A DNA stretch of 64,000 bases from Bacteroidota bacterium (lineage in GTDB: Bacteria; Bacteroidota; Bacteroidia; Chitinophagales; Chitinophagaceae): assembly GCA_947452555.1 (NCBI GenBank), contig CANGDH010000002.1, positions 186,001 through 250,000 of the forward strand, written 5' to 3'. The position numbers were made by a program, and so were the translations under genes. The notes beneath the pieces are model-generated. The model saw nothing but the letters and a program-made list of their open reading frames with translations. It was not told the origin of the DNA and did no database searches. Every line of letters begins with the position of its first letter. Position 1 is the stretch's first letter. Below, one piece after another: positions 38,039 to 46,655 of the stretch.

Positions 38039-39601
38039 ATGAGAAAAAGACTGTCTTTAATAATCATCATTGCGAGTTTGATTAACAATATTGTAATGGC
38101 ACAACCCATTAGCGCAAAACAAATTGACTCCCTTACTGAATTAGTTTTAAAAACATTTAATGTCCCCGGTATTGCGGTAGGCGTTGTGAAAGACGGAAAG
38201 TTGATTCATGCTAGAGGGTATGGAATTGCAAATTTAAAAACAGGAAAAAAAGTAGACGAGCATACTTTGTTTGGAGTAGCATCTAATAGCAAAGCTATGA
38301 CAGTTGCGGCGCTTGGCATATTAGTAGATGAAGGAAAAATTAAATGGGATGACAAGGTAACTGATTATATTCCTGAATTTAAAATGTACGACCCCTATGT
38401 AACGGAAGCTTTTACCATTCGTGATTTATTAACACATCGTAGTGGATTAGGATTAGGTGCGGGGGATTTAATGATGTTCCCAGATGGTTCCGATTTTAGC
38501 AGACAAGACATTATTCATAATTTAAGATTTCTAAAACCAGTTTCCGCATTTAGAACCAAATATGATTACGATAATAATTTATATATAGTTGCAGGAGAGA
38601 TTGTGGTGAAAGCGAGTGGAAAAACTTGGGAAGATTTTGTAGAGCAAAAAATCATGCAGCCTTTGGGCATGAAAGAAACAGCAGCTTCTATATACAGATT
38701 AAAAGATAAAAGCAATAGCATTCGTCCACATGCCCCTGTAGACGGGAACTTACAAGTATTGGATATTGACTGGAGTGAGAGCGCCAATGCGGCTGGTGGC
38801 ATTTGGAGTAATATTACTGATTGGAGTAAATGGGTGATTGCGCAAATGAATCATGGCAGGTATGGAGATAGTTTACAAAACAAAATATTTAGTGACGCCG
38901 TACATGAAGAAACATGGAGTGCACAAACTATTATCAAAGCGGGAACTGCTGCACCTTATAACACCCATTTTTCAGCTTATGGTTTAGGTTGGTTTTTGAG
39001 CGATGTGAAAGGATACAAACAAGTTACACATACTGGAGGTCTTGCTGGGATTGTAACGCAGGTAGTTATGTTTCCAGAACTAAAATTGGGCATCTTAGTA
39101 TTTACCAATCAACAAGTGGGTGCCGCTTTTAACGCTATAAGTAATACTATAAAAGATAGTTATTTAGGTGTTAGTGGTTATGATTGGGTAAAAATTATGC
39201 ATGACCGTGTAGAGAAAGGAGAAGCAGAAGCCAAGAAAATTAACGACGAAGTCGTCAAAAATATTTTAGCACAAGAAAAGAAAAATGCTGGAAAATTTAA
39301 TGTTGAACCCTATGTTGGGATTTATAAAGACCAATGGTTTGGGGATATAGAAATAAGTAATAATAATGGAAAGGCATGGATAGCAAGTAAAAGATCGCCA
39401 AAGTTAAATGGAGAATTATTCCCTTATAAAGGAAATACATTGATTGTCCGCTGGACGGACCGTAGTATGGATGCGGACGCTTTTGTAATTTTTAGTACAG
39501 ATATGGACGGCAAGCCTTCTGGTATGAAAATGAATGCGATTTCACCCCTAACCGATTTTAGTTTTGATTTTCAGGATTTGGATTTGAAGAAGGTTAAATA
39601 A
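38039..39601 (+). CDS. Exported serine hydrolase (beta-lactamase family) with DUF3471-like tail
   Basis: The 520-residue protein has a signal peptide (MAQPIS) and a class C beta-lactamase-like domain. The nucleophile is in ASNSKAMT (SxxK), the second motif in YDYDNNLY (YxN) and the third in HTGGLAG. The C-terminal about 110 residues (NVEPYVGIYKDQWFGDIEI) resemble DUF3471. Such proteins are peptidases or esterases rather than resistance enzymes. It lies 28 bp before the DUF6526-like gene. Confidence 0.9.
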   Translation: MRKRLSLIIIIASLINNIVMAQPISAKQIDSLTELVLKTFNVPGIAVGVVKDGKLIHARGYGIANLKTGKKVDEHTLFGVASNSKAMTVAALGILVDEGKIKWDDKVTDYIPEFKMYDPYVTEAFTIRDLLTHRSGLGLGAGDLMMFPDGSDFSRQDIIHNLRFLKPVSAFRTKYDYDNNLYIVAGEIVVKASGKTWEDFVEQKIMQPLGMKETAASIYRLKDKSNSIRPHAPVDGNLQVLDIDWSESANAAGGIWSNITDWSKWVIAQMNHGRYGDSLQNKIFSDAVHEETWSAQTIIKAGTAAPYNTHFSAYGLGWFLSDVKGYKQVTHTGGLAGIVTQVVMFPELKLGILVFTNQQVGAAFNAISNTIKDSYLGVSGYDWVKIMHDRVEKGEAEAKKINDEVVKNILAQEKKNAGKFNVEPYVGIYKDQWFGDIEISNNNGKAWIASKRSPKLNGELFPYKGNTLIVRWTDRSMDADAFVIFSTDMDGKPSGMKMNAISPLTDFSFDFQDLDLKKVK

Positions 39602-39629
39602 ACTATCTTAGCAATCTAAAAAAATTAAC

Positions 39630-40058
39630 ATGCAAGAACAGAATTATAAAAACCACGCCCAAATGGTTCCTGGTTTTCACTATGTAGGATTGTTGTCAAT
39701 ATTAGCCTTATTAGGTGGATCTATTAATTATGCATTCCGTGCTACACCTGAAAATAAATACCTAGCTACCTTATTAGTATTAGCTAGTTTCCTATTTGCA
39801 GTATTGTGGATTTACATTCGTACGTTCCCATTAAAAGCGCAGGATAGAGCCATTAAAGCGGAGGAGAATTTACGTTACTACACTTTAACAGGAAAATTAT
39901 TACCTGCAGAACTATCGGTTTTGCAAGTGGTAGCCTTACGTTTTGCACCAGATGCAGAATTTGTTGCATTAGTAGACCGTGCAGTAAAAGAAAAATTAAC
40001 AAGTAAAGAAATTAAATTGGCGATCAAAAATTGGAAAGCAGATTTTTATAGAGTTTAA
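39630..40058 (+). CDS. DUF6526-like membrane protein
   Basis: The 142-residue protein starts MQEQNYKNHAQMVPGFHYV and has two membrane helices (about 17-36 and 43-62), then a cytoplasmic helical region with RDRAIKAEENLRYYTLTGK-type residues. It matches my memory of the DUF6526 family of Bacteroidota, whose function is unknown. It ends 40 bp before a terminator-like hairpin and may be co-transcribed with the serine hydrolase. Confidence 0.75.
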   Translation: MQEQNYKNHAQMVPGFHYVGLLSILALLGGSINYAFRATPENKYLATLLVLASFLFAVLWIYIRTFPLKAQDRAIKAEENLRYYTLTGKLLPAELSVLQVVALRFAPDAEFVALVDRAVKEKLTSKEIKLAIKNWKADFYRV

Positions 40059-40097
40059 ATACATGCGTTTTAAGTAAACAACTTGAAAATATATTTT

Positions 40098-40126
40098 AAA
40101 GCCCTTCAGCAAACTGAGGGGCTTTT
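40098..40126. terminator. Intrinsic terminator between convergent genes
   Basis: AAAGCCCTTCAG (40098-40109) pairs imperfectly with CTGAGGGGCTTT (40114-40125) around the loop CAAA. It sits between the DUF6526-like gene and the convergent DUF1501 gene and overlaps the latter's last bases. Confidence 0.8.
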
Positions 40127-41696
40127 ACATTTTAACAATCGCTTTCACATACATTTTGTCTACGTTTTGTAAGCGTAAATAATATACCCCTGTAGGTAAA
40201 TTGGTGCCGTATAAATTATAGCTATTCATGCCAGCAAAGCTATACGTGGCTTCTACCAAAACTCTTATGACAGTACCCGAGCCGTCAAGTAATTGTAATA
40301 ATGTGTGACCCCCATTTGTTTTAAATTCCACTTTAGTTTGGGAAGAAAAAGGATTTGGGTAATTATATATTAACGCGTCTTTTGCAAAGATGGAATTGTC
40401 ATTGTGAATGCCGCATACACTTGCATTTATTAAGGGTATGGTTGGATATTCTTTTAACATAATTTCCAATTGATCTGTAGATTTAACACAGAACCAATTT
40501 TGTAAAATGGTATTATAAATGGTTCTAAAATCATGTTGATATGGAATATTATCATTCACGGTTGCTGCTATTGGCAGGTCTGGGTTATTCCCAAATACTC
40601 CACCACGCACATTTTTACCAAATAAAAATAAAGGAGCTGCAGCACCATGATCGGTTCCTCCGCTTGCATTGGATTTAATTCTTCTTCCAAATTCAGAATA
40701 GGTCATTCCAATCACCCTGTCTTCAATTTCCAGACCGCTTATATCAGTTTGAAATGCCGTTATTGAATCAGACACTGTTTTTAATAAGTTGGCATGCGTC
40801 CCAATGGTGGTGTCTGTAGCAGTTGTTTGACCTGAATGCGTATCAAATCCACCATAATTAACCATATACACTTTAGTCTGTAAACCACCTTTAATTAAAC
40901 GTGCCACTATTTTTAATTGAGTTGCTAGGCTATTATTAGGGTAGGTGGTTTGCTGTGTAACACTATCAGATGCTAATTTAATCCGGGCTGCATACTGATT
41001 CGTTTGCTTGGCAATTCTTCGTAAAAAAGAAAGTTCGTATCCAGCATTGGTATTAGGAACAGTAGCGTCGGTACCGTCAATTAAATTATAAAAAGAACTA
41101 GGGTCAGAAATACTTAAAGCCATATTCACTGCAGGACCTTGACAAGTCAGAGTAGACAATGAGCCAATTTGTATAGCAAGTGGATCGGGCTTGTTGGAAT
41201 TGGGATAGTTGTCTGGATAGCCAGGGTTGTCGTAGTTTAAATATCTACCTGCCCAGCCGGTGTTTAAATATTGATCACTGTCCGAACCAGACATCCAAAT
41301 ATCAGTTGCTCTAAAATGAGAGAAGCTGGGTTGCGGATAACCCACTGCCTGAACCACATTTAATTTACCCTCTGCAAATAAACCTTGTAATGAATTCATA
41401 GCGGGATGCAAACCGGTAGCGTCATTACCCATTAATTTCAACACTTTATTTTCTGGTATTGCAATATTAGTTCTTGCATTATAATACTTACTATACTCAC
41501 CAATTGGAATCACGGTATTTAGTCCATCGTTACCTCCACTTAATTGTATAATTACCAATACCCTATCATTATCTGCGGTAGCCAATAAAGAAGCATCTAA
41601 TAAAGGATGGTCTTGTAAAATATGAATCGGGTTCCCACTTATCATAGTGGGGGTTAGTAAGGCCAAACTATTTCTTATAAAATTTCTTCTTTCCAT
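40125..41696 (-). CDS. DUF1501 protein with type IX secretion sorting domain
   Basis: The 523-residue protein has an N-terminal signal-like segment (RRNFIRNSLALLTPTMISG, possibly Tat) and a DUF1501 sulfatase-like fold (VIIQLSGGNDGLNTVIPIG; MTYSEFGRRIKSNASGGTDHG). A C-terminal type A T9SS sorting domain starts at NYPNPFSSQTKVEF and ends YYLRLQNVDKMYVKAIVKM. It is therefore probably exported by the type IX system. The DUF1800 gene lies directly upstream, a pairing conserved across many bacteria with unknown joint function. Confidence 0.92.
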   Translation of the reverse strand: MERRNFIRNSLALLTPTMISGNPIHILQDHPLLDASLLATADNDRVLVIIQLSGGNDGLNTVIPIGEYSKYYNARTNIAIPENKVLKLMGNDATGLHPAMNSLQGLFAEGKLNVVQAVGYPQPSFSHFRATDIWMSGSDSDQYLNTGWAGRYLNYDNPGYPDNYPNSNKPDPLAIQIGSLSTLTCQGPAVNMALSISDPSSFYNLIDGTDATVPNTNAGYELSFLRRIAKQTNQYAARIKLASDSVTQQTTYPNNSLATQLKIVARLIKGGLQTKVYMVNYGGFDTHSGQTTATDTTIGTHANLLKTVSDSITAFQTDISGLEIEDRVIGMTYSEFGRRIKSNASGGTDHGAAAPLFLFGKNVRGGVFGNNPDLPIAATVNDNIPYQHDFRTIYNTILQNWFCVKSTDQLEIMLKEYPTIPLINASVCGIHNDNSIFAKDALIYNYPNPFSSQTKVEFKTNGGHTLLQLLDGSGTVIRVLVEATYSFAGMNSYNLYGTNLPTGVYYLRLQNVDKMYVKAIVKM

Positions 41697-41697
41697 T

Positions 41698-43323
41698 TTA
41701 TTGTAGTTGATAGTCTGGCAGGTTCATAATATATTTCAACAAAGCCTTTAATCGTGTATTCACAATATTGAAGTTGATTGTAGTTGGATTTGCAATATAT
41801 AAGTTCCAAGCATCAGACCAATAATAATCACTAGCTTGTCCACTTAATAATATTTGTGTTTTAAGATTTGATTTTGTGATGCTTGCAATTTCGGTAGACA
41901 CTAAAAATGCAAATAGACTGTCCACTAAAATATTTGGATCAGCGGGATTAGAACAAACTGATTTAGCAAATGCAATTGTATTAATAATAATTTTTTTACC
42001 GTTCTTACTATATCCCGTTTCCAACATTAGATCAGTAAATTTATTTCTTTTAGGGAGGGTGTCGGCATTAATCCAAAGCTCATTAAATTCAGGAGCCTGA
42101 TAATAAGCAGGCCAGCCGGCAACATTAGGCGGGTCTACTAGGCTTTGGCCCATTAAATTTAATTGGGCCACCATAATATTGTATAAAAAATAAGCGTCCC
42201 CATAATCGGATATCGCATTTGGGAAGTTGATTTCGAATTGTCTTAAAAATCCTACAACATGGTCTGCTGGGCTTTTTATTTGACATCCAATATAAATAGT
42301 ATCATAAAAATGTTCACTCTCTAATAAAAGTTTTAAAACTGGCTTAATCTCAAAATTATTATTAACAAAGGCAGTAGCTAGTGGAGTAATAATATTAGCT
42401 TCCACATTTGCGTCTACATAATAAAAAACAAAAAAGCGATAAATTTTTCGACAAATAAATTTAGCCAATTCTGTTTTTTGAAAAATCATATCCAATAATT
42501 CGTCTGTCTCAAGTGCGCCATTAACACCAGTTTTTCCTGTGATCACTTTATTATTATAAAAAGCAGAAAATGTTTTGTTAGTCGTATCATGACGAGTTGC
42601 GTCAAAATAACTATTATTATTGGCATCAATTCTCCAACCTGTTAAAATCCTCGCGGCTGTTTTTACGTCTTCTTCACTATACTTGGCTCCCCCTTCTTTA
42701 CCAATAGTGAAAAGCTCTTGTAATTCACGCCCAAAATTTTCGTCGGGTGCTGTTTTAGTATTTAAATATCCATTTAAATATCTAAGCATACCTGGGTCGG
42801 TAGTGACCGCACGAACCATTTGCTTAAAATTACCCACACAGTTAGTTCTTAAAATTTGATGATGGTTATAAATCATGGTCGCATAAGAAATAGTATCTGC
42901 TTCCGTACCAAAATGGTTACTCCAAAACAGGGTAATTTTTTCTCGAATATTTTTCTCCTGCCCTGTCATAATACTTAGCAACCATTTTTTATAGGTAATT
43001 CTTCTATTACTATTAATGGTGCCGTCTGTGCTTATATTATTAATCCAAGTGGCGCCTGGAGCCACAACCGGGTCAATAATGGTAGTTGTATTATAATCGT
43101 TAAGTGGTGGGGCAGGTAGAATTGTTGAAACTGCAAGTAATGCTTCAACTGAAAGCGATAAACCCATGCTATTAAAATGCACAATATCTGACGCATTGCA
43201 ACCAAAAAGTGTTCGATTTAATAAATGCTTTGTCAAAGCCTTTGTCCAAGTTCCTTGAAATTTATTTAAACCTAAATTGCTACTTTGGGGGGTTGTAGAC
43301 ATACTATTAGAATGTACTCTCAA
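41698..43323 (-). CDS. DUF1800 family protein
   Basis: The 541-residue protein has DUF1800 features: HLLNRTLFGCNASDIVHF near the start, ITLFWSNHFGTEAD, and GRELQELFTIGKEGGAKYSEEDVKTAARILTGW. It lies one base upstream of the DUF1501 gene, so the two are co-transcribed. No convincing signal peptide is seen; an alternative start is the Met eight codons in. The molecular role of DUF1800/DUF1501 pairs is not established. Confidence 0.9.
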   Translation of the reverse strand: MRVHSNSMSTTPQSSNLGLNKFQGTWTKALTKHLLNRTLFGCNASDIVHFNSMGLSLSVEALLAVSTILPAPPLNDYNTTTIIDPVVAPGATWINNISTDGTINSNRRITYKKWLLSIMTGQEKNIREKITLFWSNHFGTEADTISYATMIYNHHQILRTNCVGNFKQMVRAVTTDPGMLRYLNGYLNTKTAPDENFGRELQELFTIGKEGGAKYSEEDVKTAARILTGWRIDANNNSYFDATRHDTTNKTFSAFYNNKVITGKTGVNGALETDELLDMIFQKTELAKFICRKIYRFFVFYYVDANVEANIITPLATAFVNNNFEIKPVLKLLLESEHFYDTIYIGCQIKSPADHVVGFLRQFEINFPNAISDYGDAYFLYNIMVAQLNLMGQSLVDPPNVAGWPAYYQAPEFNELWINADTLPKRNKFTDLMLETGYSKNGKKIIINTIAFAKSVCSNPADPNILVDSLFAFLVSTEIASITKSNLKTQILLSGQASDYYWSDAWNLYIANPTTINFNIVNTRLKALLKYIMNLPDYQLQ

Positions 43324-43404
43324 ATTAGTAATATAATCCTAGAATTTATTGAATATTAGATCAATAAATTAATAACTTACCTTTACACTGTAAAAGTTAA
43401 AACT

Positions 43405-43638
43405 ATGAGTAACAATATTATTATTTCAATTTGGATTTTGTCTTCTATCTACTGCGTATATAAGTTATACAAAAGATCAAAATCTACGTCTTTTGATGGC
43501 GTTATTGGATACACTCCTGGATTAGAGGTTATTATGGTAATTGCATTAGGACCATTATTAACTGTAATAGACATTTCCCTTACTTGGATCAGAATATATA
43601 AAGAAGCAGAGGAGGCAAGAAGAAGAGCGAAAAACTAA
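43405..43638 (+). CDS. Small two-helix membrane protein
   Basis: The 77-residue protein has two hydrophobic segments (NIIISIWILSSIYCVYKLY and VIMVIALGPLLTVIDISLTW) and a basic tail (EEARRRAKN). I do not recognise the family. It starts 81 bp from the divergent DUF1800 gene and ends 6 bp before the convergent metallophosphoesterase. Confidence 0.6.
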   Translation: MSNNIIISIWILSSIYCVYKLYKRSKSTSFDGVIGYTPGLEVIMVIALGPLLTVIDISLTWIRIYKEAEEARRRAKN

Positions 43639-43644
43639 ATTTAG

Positions 43645-44454
43645 CTAAATTTCAAAAATTGCGTCTCGTTTAAAGCCGCCATGTTCATGGTATTGCACAT
43701 ATCCAAGTTGATTGGTAATGATTTGAGTATTTCCAATGGAGAAACCAGGTGTATTGTAATGATGATGGCCGTAAATCCAACAAGTTGCATTCGCGGCTTC
43801 AATTAAATCATATAGTTCTGTTGCAAATCCCTCTTGAATAGGGTCGTTCTTATATTTATTAGGATAGTTTAATAAAGTGGGAAGATGATGCGTCACCACC
43901 ACTTTTTTCATACTATTGATATTTACACCACTCTTGCTATTTTCCTCTTTATTATTTGAATTTAAAAAATCTTTCAATAAAATTTGCTTCAAAAATGCAA
44001 CGGCTTCATCGTGTAATAAATTATATTCTATTGGAGTGATAGGCGCACCGTCAAAATTAATTTGATAAAAATCGTTCATACGTTTTTGAATAATAAATTG
44101 ATTAACGAAACCAATATGTGACCATAGTGTAGAAAACACAAACTGGGTGTTATCAATAATTACTGAGTCGTTGTTAATTAAAGTAATATTCGATTTAATA
44201 TTTTCAGTAAAACTTCCCTGTTTAGTAGCAGCGTCAAAGCCATAGTATTCGTGGTTTCCAGGCAACCAATAGGTTTGTTTAAAATTATCTGAAATATAAT
44301 TCCAAAAATCATTATGCTCGTCTATTGTATTAAATGGCATAACGTCACCCGCTAAAATTAAAATTTCTGCAGCCACTTCAAGCGGCTTTCGAATTAATAA
44401 TTTTTTGTTTTTTGGAAATTCAAGATGTAAGTCAGACGCGTATTGAAAAAGCAT
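43645..44454 (-). CDS. Calcineurin-like metallophosphoesterase
   Basis: The 269-residue protein contains the full metallophosphoesterase motif series: SDLHLEF, LAGDVM, GNHEYYG, VTHHLPT and YGHHHYN, which together bind two metals. The family cleaves phosphodiesters or phosphomonoesters of nucleotides, RNA or phosphoproteins, and no substrate can be inferred. It is transcribed alone. Confidence 0.9.
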   Translation of the reverse strand: MLFQYASDLHLEFPKNKKLLIRKPLEVAAEILILAGDVMPFNTIDEHNDFWNYISDNFKQTYWLPGNHEYYGFDAATKQGSFTENIKSNITLINNDSVIIDNTQFVFSTLWSHIGFVNQFIIQKRMNDFYQINFDGAPITPIEYNLLHDEAVAFLKQILLKDFLNSNNKEENSKSGVNINSMKKVVVTHHLPTLLNYPNKYKNDPIQEGFATELYDLIEAANATCWIYGHHHYNTPGFSIGNTQIITNQLGYVQYHEHGGFKRDAIFEI

Positions 44455-44690
44455 TATTAAAATTACGCTAACTATTAGAATCTACTGTGATAACTTTTTG
44501 TTTCAGTAAACTAGTGAAGTAATTGACCTTAGTCTAAACTTGAGGTTGCAAATTGTGACCTCAAGATTCAATTATTGGAGAGGCATTAGAAAATAGCCTA
44601 GACTCAACTTCAGCACAAAAAATGGGATAAAATAACAAGGATAGGTTTTAATAAATAAAAGTTAGAACTTAGTCCTTCAAATGCTTGCCA

Positions 44691-45218
44691 ATGAACTTAC
44701 AACCCACACATTTAAAGAACGAACTGGTCATGCTTGTGCCATTAGTTGCTGAAGAGTTCGATGCCTTATACGCGGTAGCTAGCGATCCTTTAATATGGGA
44801 ACAGCATCCCAATCCAGATAGGTACAAAATAGAAGTGTTTGAGAACTTTTTTAAGGGTGCGGTGGAGTCGGGCGGTGCTTTTATAATAAGGGATACACAA
44901 ACAAACTCTGTTTTAGGTGCTTCAAGACTATATGATTTTGATGCCGCTAATAGTGAAATAAAAATTGGCTATACTTTCTTTGCACGTTCCTGTTGGGGAA
45001 GGGGTATCAACAAAGAAGTGAAAAAGCTAATGATAGATTATGCCTTAGGCTTTGTAGAAAAAATTATTTTTCATGTGGGGGCCAGTAATTTTAGATCACA
45101 AAAGGCTATGGAGAAGTTGGGAGCTGAAAAAATAGGAGAAGAGGTAGTTGCCTATTTTGGAGAAGCCAATAGGAATAATTTTGTATATGAGATAAAAAAA
45201 GCCCCCAACTTTCGTTGA
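44691..45218 (+). CDS. GNAT family N-acetyltransferase
   Basis: The 175-residue protein, read from the ATG at 44691 (MNLQPTHLKNE), has a RimJ/RimL-like GNAT domain (EIKIGYTFFARSCWGRGINKEVKKLMIDYAL, GASNFRSQKAMEKLGAEKIGEEV). The acetyl-CoA loop corresponds to RSCWGRGIN. The substrate is unknown. Its 3' end overlaps the terminator hairpin that abuts the tRNA-Phe gene, the integration target of the mobile element. Confidence 0.88.
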   Translation: MNLQPTHLKNELVMLVPLVAEEFDALYAVASDPLIWEQHPNPDRYKIEVFENFFKGAVESGGAFIIRDTQTNSVLGASRLYDFDAANSEIKIGYTFFARSCWGRGINKEVKKLMIDYALGFVEKIIFHVGASNFRSQKAMEKLGAEKIGEEVVAYFGEANRNNFVYEIKKAPNFR

Positions 45219-45224
45219 GGGCTT
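45198..45224. terminator. Terminator overlapping the GNAT stop, beside tRNA-Phe
   Basis: AAGCCCCCAAC and GTTGAGGGCTT form a stem around the loop TTTC with one bulge. The GNAT stop codon lies inside the 3' arm. The tRNA-Phe 3' end is 2 bp away, so the hairpin may also end the tRNA transcript. Confidence 0.75.
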
Positions 45225-45225
45225 G

Positions 45226-45298
45226 TGGCACCACCCGGGCTCGAACCGGGGACACAAGGATTTTCAGTCCTTTGCTCTACCAACTGAGCTACAGCGCC
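45226..45298 (-). tRNA. tRNA-Phe (anticodon GAA)
   Basis: All arms can be folded: acceptor GGCGCTG / TGGTGCC (with G-U pairs), D arm GCTC / GAGC, anticodon stem AAGGA / TCCTT with loop CTGAAAA (anticodon GAA), T arm CCCGG / CCGGG with loop TTCGAGC, and discriminator A. CCA is not encoded. This is the intact copy at the left edge of the mobile element; the 5' 48 nt lie inside the 99-bp direct repeat, and the 3' part is unique chromosomal DNA. Confidence 0.97.
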
Positions 45299-45349
45299 AT
45301 CGGATATTCATCCATCCAATTATATTGCTATAACCGGGTTGCAAATATA
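45251..45349. repeat. Left attachment repeat (99 bp, with tRNA-Phe 5' half)
   Basis: This stretch is identical, base for base by eye, to 56743-56841. It begins within the variable-loop region of tRNA-Phe, covers the anticodon, D and 5' acceptor arms, and continues 51 nt upstream through the -7 box (TATATTTG on the minus strand). The flanking bases differ at both ends (g/c on the left, g/t on the right). It is the attL of the element at 45251-56841. Confidence 0.95.
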
Positions 45350-45373
45350 GGTTAGCCCGCCTTAAATAGCAAA
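45342..45373 (-). promoter_or_regulatory. tRNA-Phe promoter with element-derived -33 box
   Basis: On the minus strand TTTG (45370-45373), a 20-nt spacer and TATATTTG (45342-45349) match the Bacteroidota promoter consensus TTTG / about 19 nt / TAnnTTTG. The -7 box is the last 8 bp of the att repeat, so the spacer and -33 box belong to the inserted element. Confidence 0.7.
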
Positions 45374-45390
45374 AAATTAGGCTTGTTTAT

Positions 45391-45410
45391 TGAAAATGAG
45401 TGAAAATGAG
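45391..45410. repeat. Tandem 10-bp repeat near the left element end
   Basis: TGAAAATGAG occurs twice head to tail with no spacer. Ten-base spacing places both copies on one face of the helix, as expected for a DNA-binding protein such as the integrase or a directionality factor. No counterpart was noticed near the right end. Confidence 0.6.
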
Positions 45411-45460
45411 GGGTGGGTATCAGTTCAATTAACACTTTTGTTTTTCAGTGTATTATACTA

Positions 45461-45481
45461 GCGAGACAGTAAACGAGACAG
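45461..45481. repeat. Integrase arm-type site, left copy
   Basis: The segment contains CGAGACAG twice, 12 bp apart (CGAGACAG, TAAA, CGAGACAG). The same 21 bp occur at 56581-56601 in the same orientation. Location just inside each att repeat fits an arm-binding site for the tyrosine integrase encoded 17 bp downstream. Confidence 0.75.
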
Positions 45482-45497
45482 ATACAAACTATTAATC

Positions 45498-46655
45498 ATG
45501 TTTACCGAACCAACCATTTACAACCCCAATGACATCCAAAAGCGAGCGTTTGTCCAATCCTACATTAATGGGAAAAGATTCAGATTCTACACTGGAAAGA
45601 GTTTAAAAATCGCATGCTTCCCCAATGAACAAGCCGTTTATAAAGACCGGTCTAGGGAGATTAGGAGGCTTTCCCGTCATCTTAATAATCTACTTGAAAA
45701 GGGATGGTTACCCACAGATGAAGCAGAAAGAACAACCCCAGAATTGCCTATAAACGAAGCATTTGATATAGTGTTAGATGTAGTTGGATCGGGGGCATAT
45801 AGCAGGCTTTATCAAAGAGATATTATAAAGACAATACAACAGCTAAAAGAGTTTCTAATATCTAGAAATCAGCTAAGATATATTGGCGCATTAAAAAGCA
45901 AAGACTTGGAGGTATTTCTGTCTCAATTTAAAAGCTCTGGCACTTATTACATGAATAAGAGACGAACCCTTTCTTCTATTTTTAGCATTTTGAATAAGCA
46001 AGGATACATTGAAAATAATCCTGTTAAACAAACCACTAAGTTAAAAACTAAGGCTTTACTTCATGCTCCATATGAACCAGAATTCCTTGCCAAAATATTT
46101 TCTCACCTGAAAAACAATCAGCCTAAATTATACATCTGTGGTTTACTCATGTATGGATGTTTCTTAAGGCCTCATCAAGAAGTAAGAATTTTAAAGAGAG
46201 GTGATTTTTCCGAAAACCTTGAAACAATATCTCTTGGTGGCACTTCCAATAAAACGGGTAATATTAGAATCGTAAGAGTGCCCTCCTTTATTATTAAAGA
46301 ACTTTATATCTTAGGGATTCACTCCTTGGATCACAACGTAAACATATTTAGTAATGCCCCCGAGCCGCTAAACGAATCATATTTTAATCTTTTATGGTCA
46401 AGGTCCAAAGTAAAAATGAAAAAGTTAGACTTGATAAAAAACAATCAAACTCTTTATAGTTTTAGGCACACTGGCGCTATCGAAATATTTAAACATAATC
46501 GTGATATTAAGCTATTACAGGGACTCATGGGGCACTCGAACCTTAACACTACAATCATATATTTAAGGGGCTTAAAGGTGGATTTAAATCAATTTAATGG
46601 CGATGTGTTGTTTCATCAAATTGAAAAGGGCTTATCGGGATTAAAGGAATTCTAA
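45498..46655 (+). CDS. Tyrosine integrase of the element
   Basis: The 385-residue recombinase has an N-terminal arm-binding-like region, a SAM-like core-binding domain (about 83-180) and a catalytic domain. Visible catalytic residues are Arg224 (GCFLRPHQE), Lys252 (TSNKTGN), Arg323 (YSFRHTGA), His346 (LMGHSNL) and nucleophile Tyr355 (IIYLRG). The first His of the HxxR box is Tyr320, which I also associate with other Bacteroidota integrases. It is the first gene inside the left end and points into the element. It should catalyse integration and, with an accessory factor, excision at the tRNA-Phe site. Confidence 0.95.
   Translation: MFTEPTIYNPNDIQKRAFVQSYINGKRFRFYTGKSLKIACFPNEQAVYKDRSREIRRLSRHLNNLLEKGWLPTDEAERTTPELPINEAFDIVLDVVGSGAYSRLYQRDIIKTIQQLKEFLISRNQLRYIGALKSKDLEVFLSQFKSSGTYYMNKRRTLSSIFSILNKQGYIENNPVKQTTKLKTKALLHAPYEPEFLAKIFSHLKNNQPKLYICGLLMYGCFLRPHQEVRILKRGDFSENLETISLGGTSNKTGNIRIVRVPSFIIKELYILGIHSLDHNVNIFSNAPEPLNESYFNLLWSRSKVKMKKLDLIKNNQTLYSFRHTGAIEIFKHNRDIKLLQGLMGHSNLNTTIIYLRGLKVDLNQFNGDVLFHQIEKGLSGLKEF

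Noticed and set aside
44539-44565. Hairpin CTTGAGGT / ACCTCAAG in the gap between the metallophosphoesterase and GNAT genes
   Set aside because: The loop is 11 nt and there is no T tract, and neither flanking gene ends there, so a terminator is unlikely; it may be an operator but nothing supports that.
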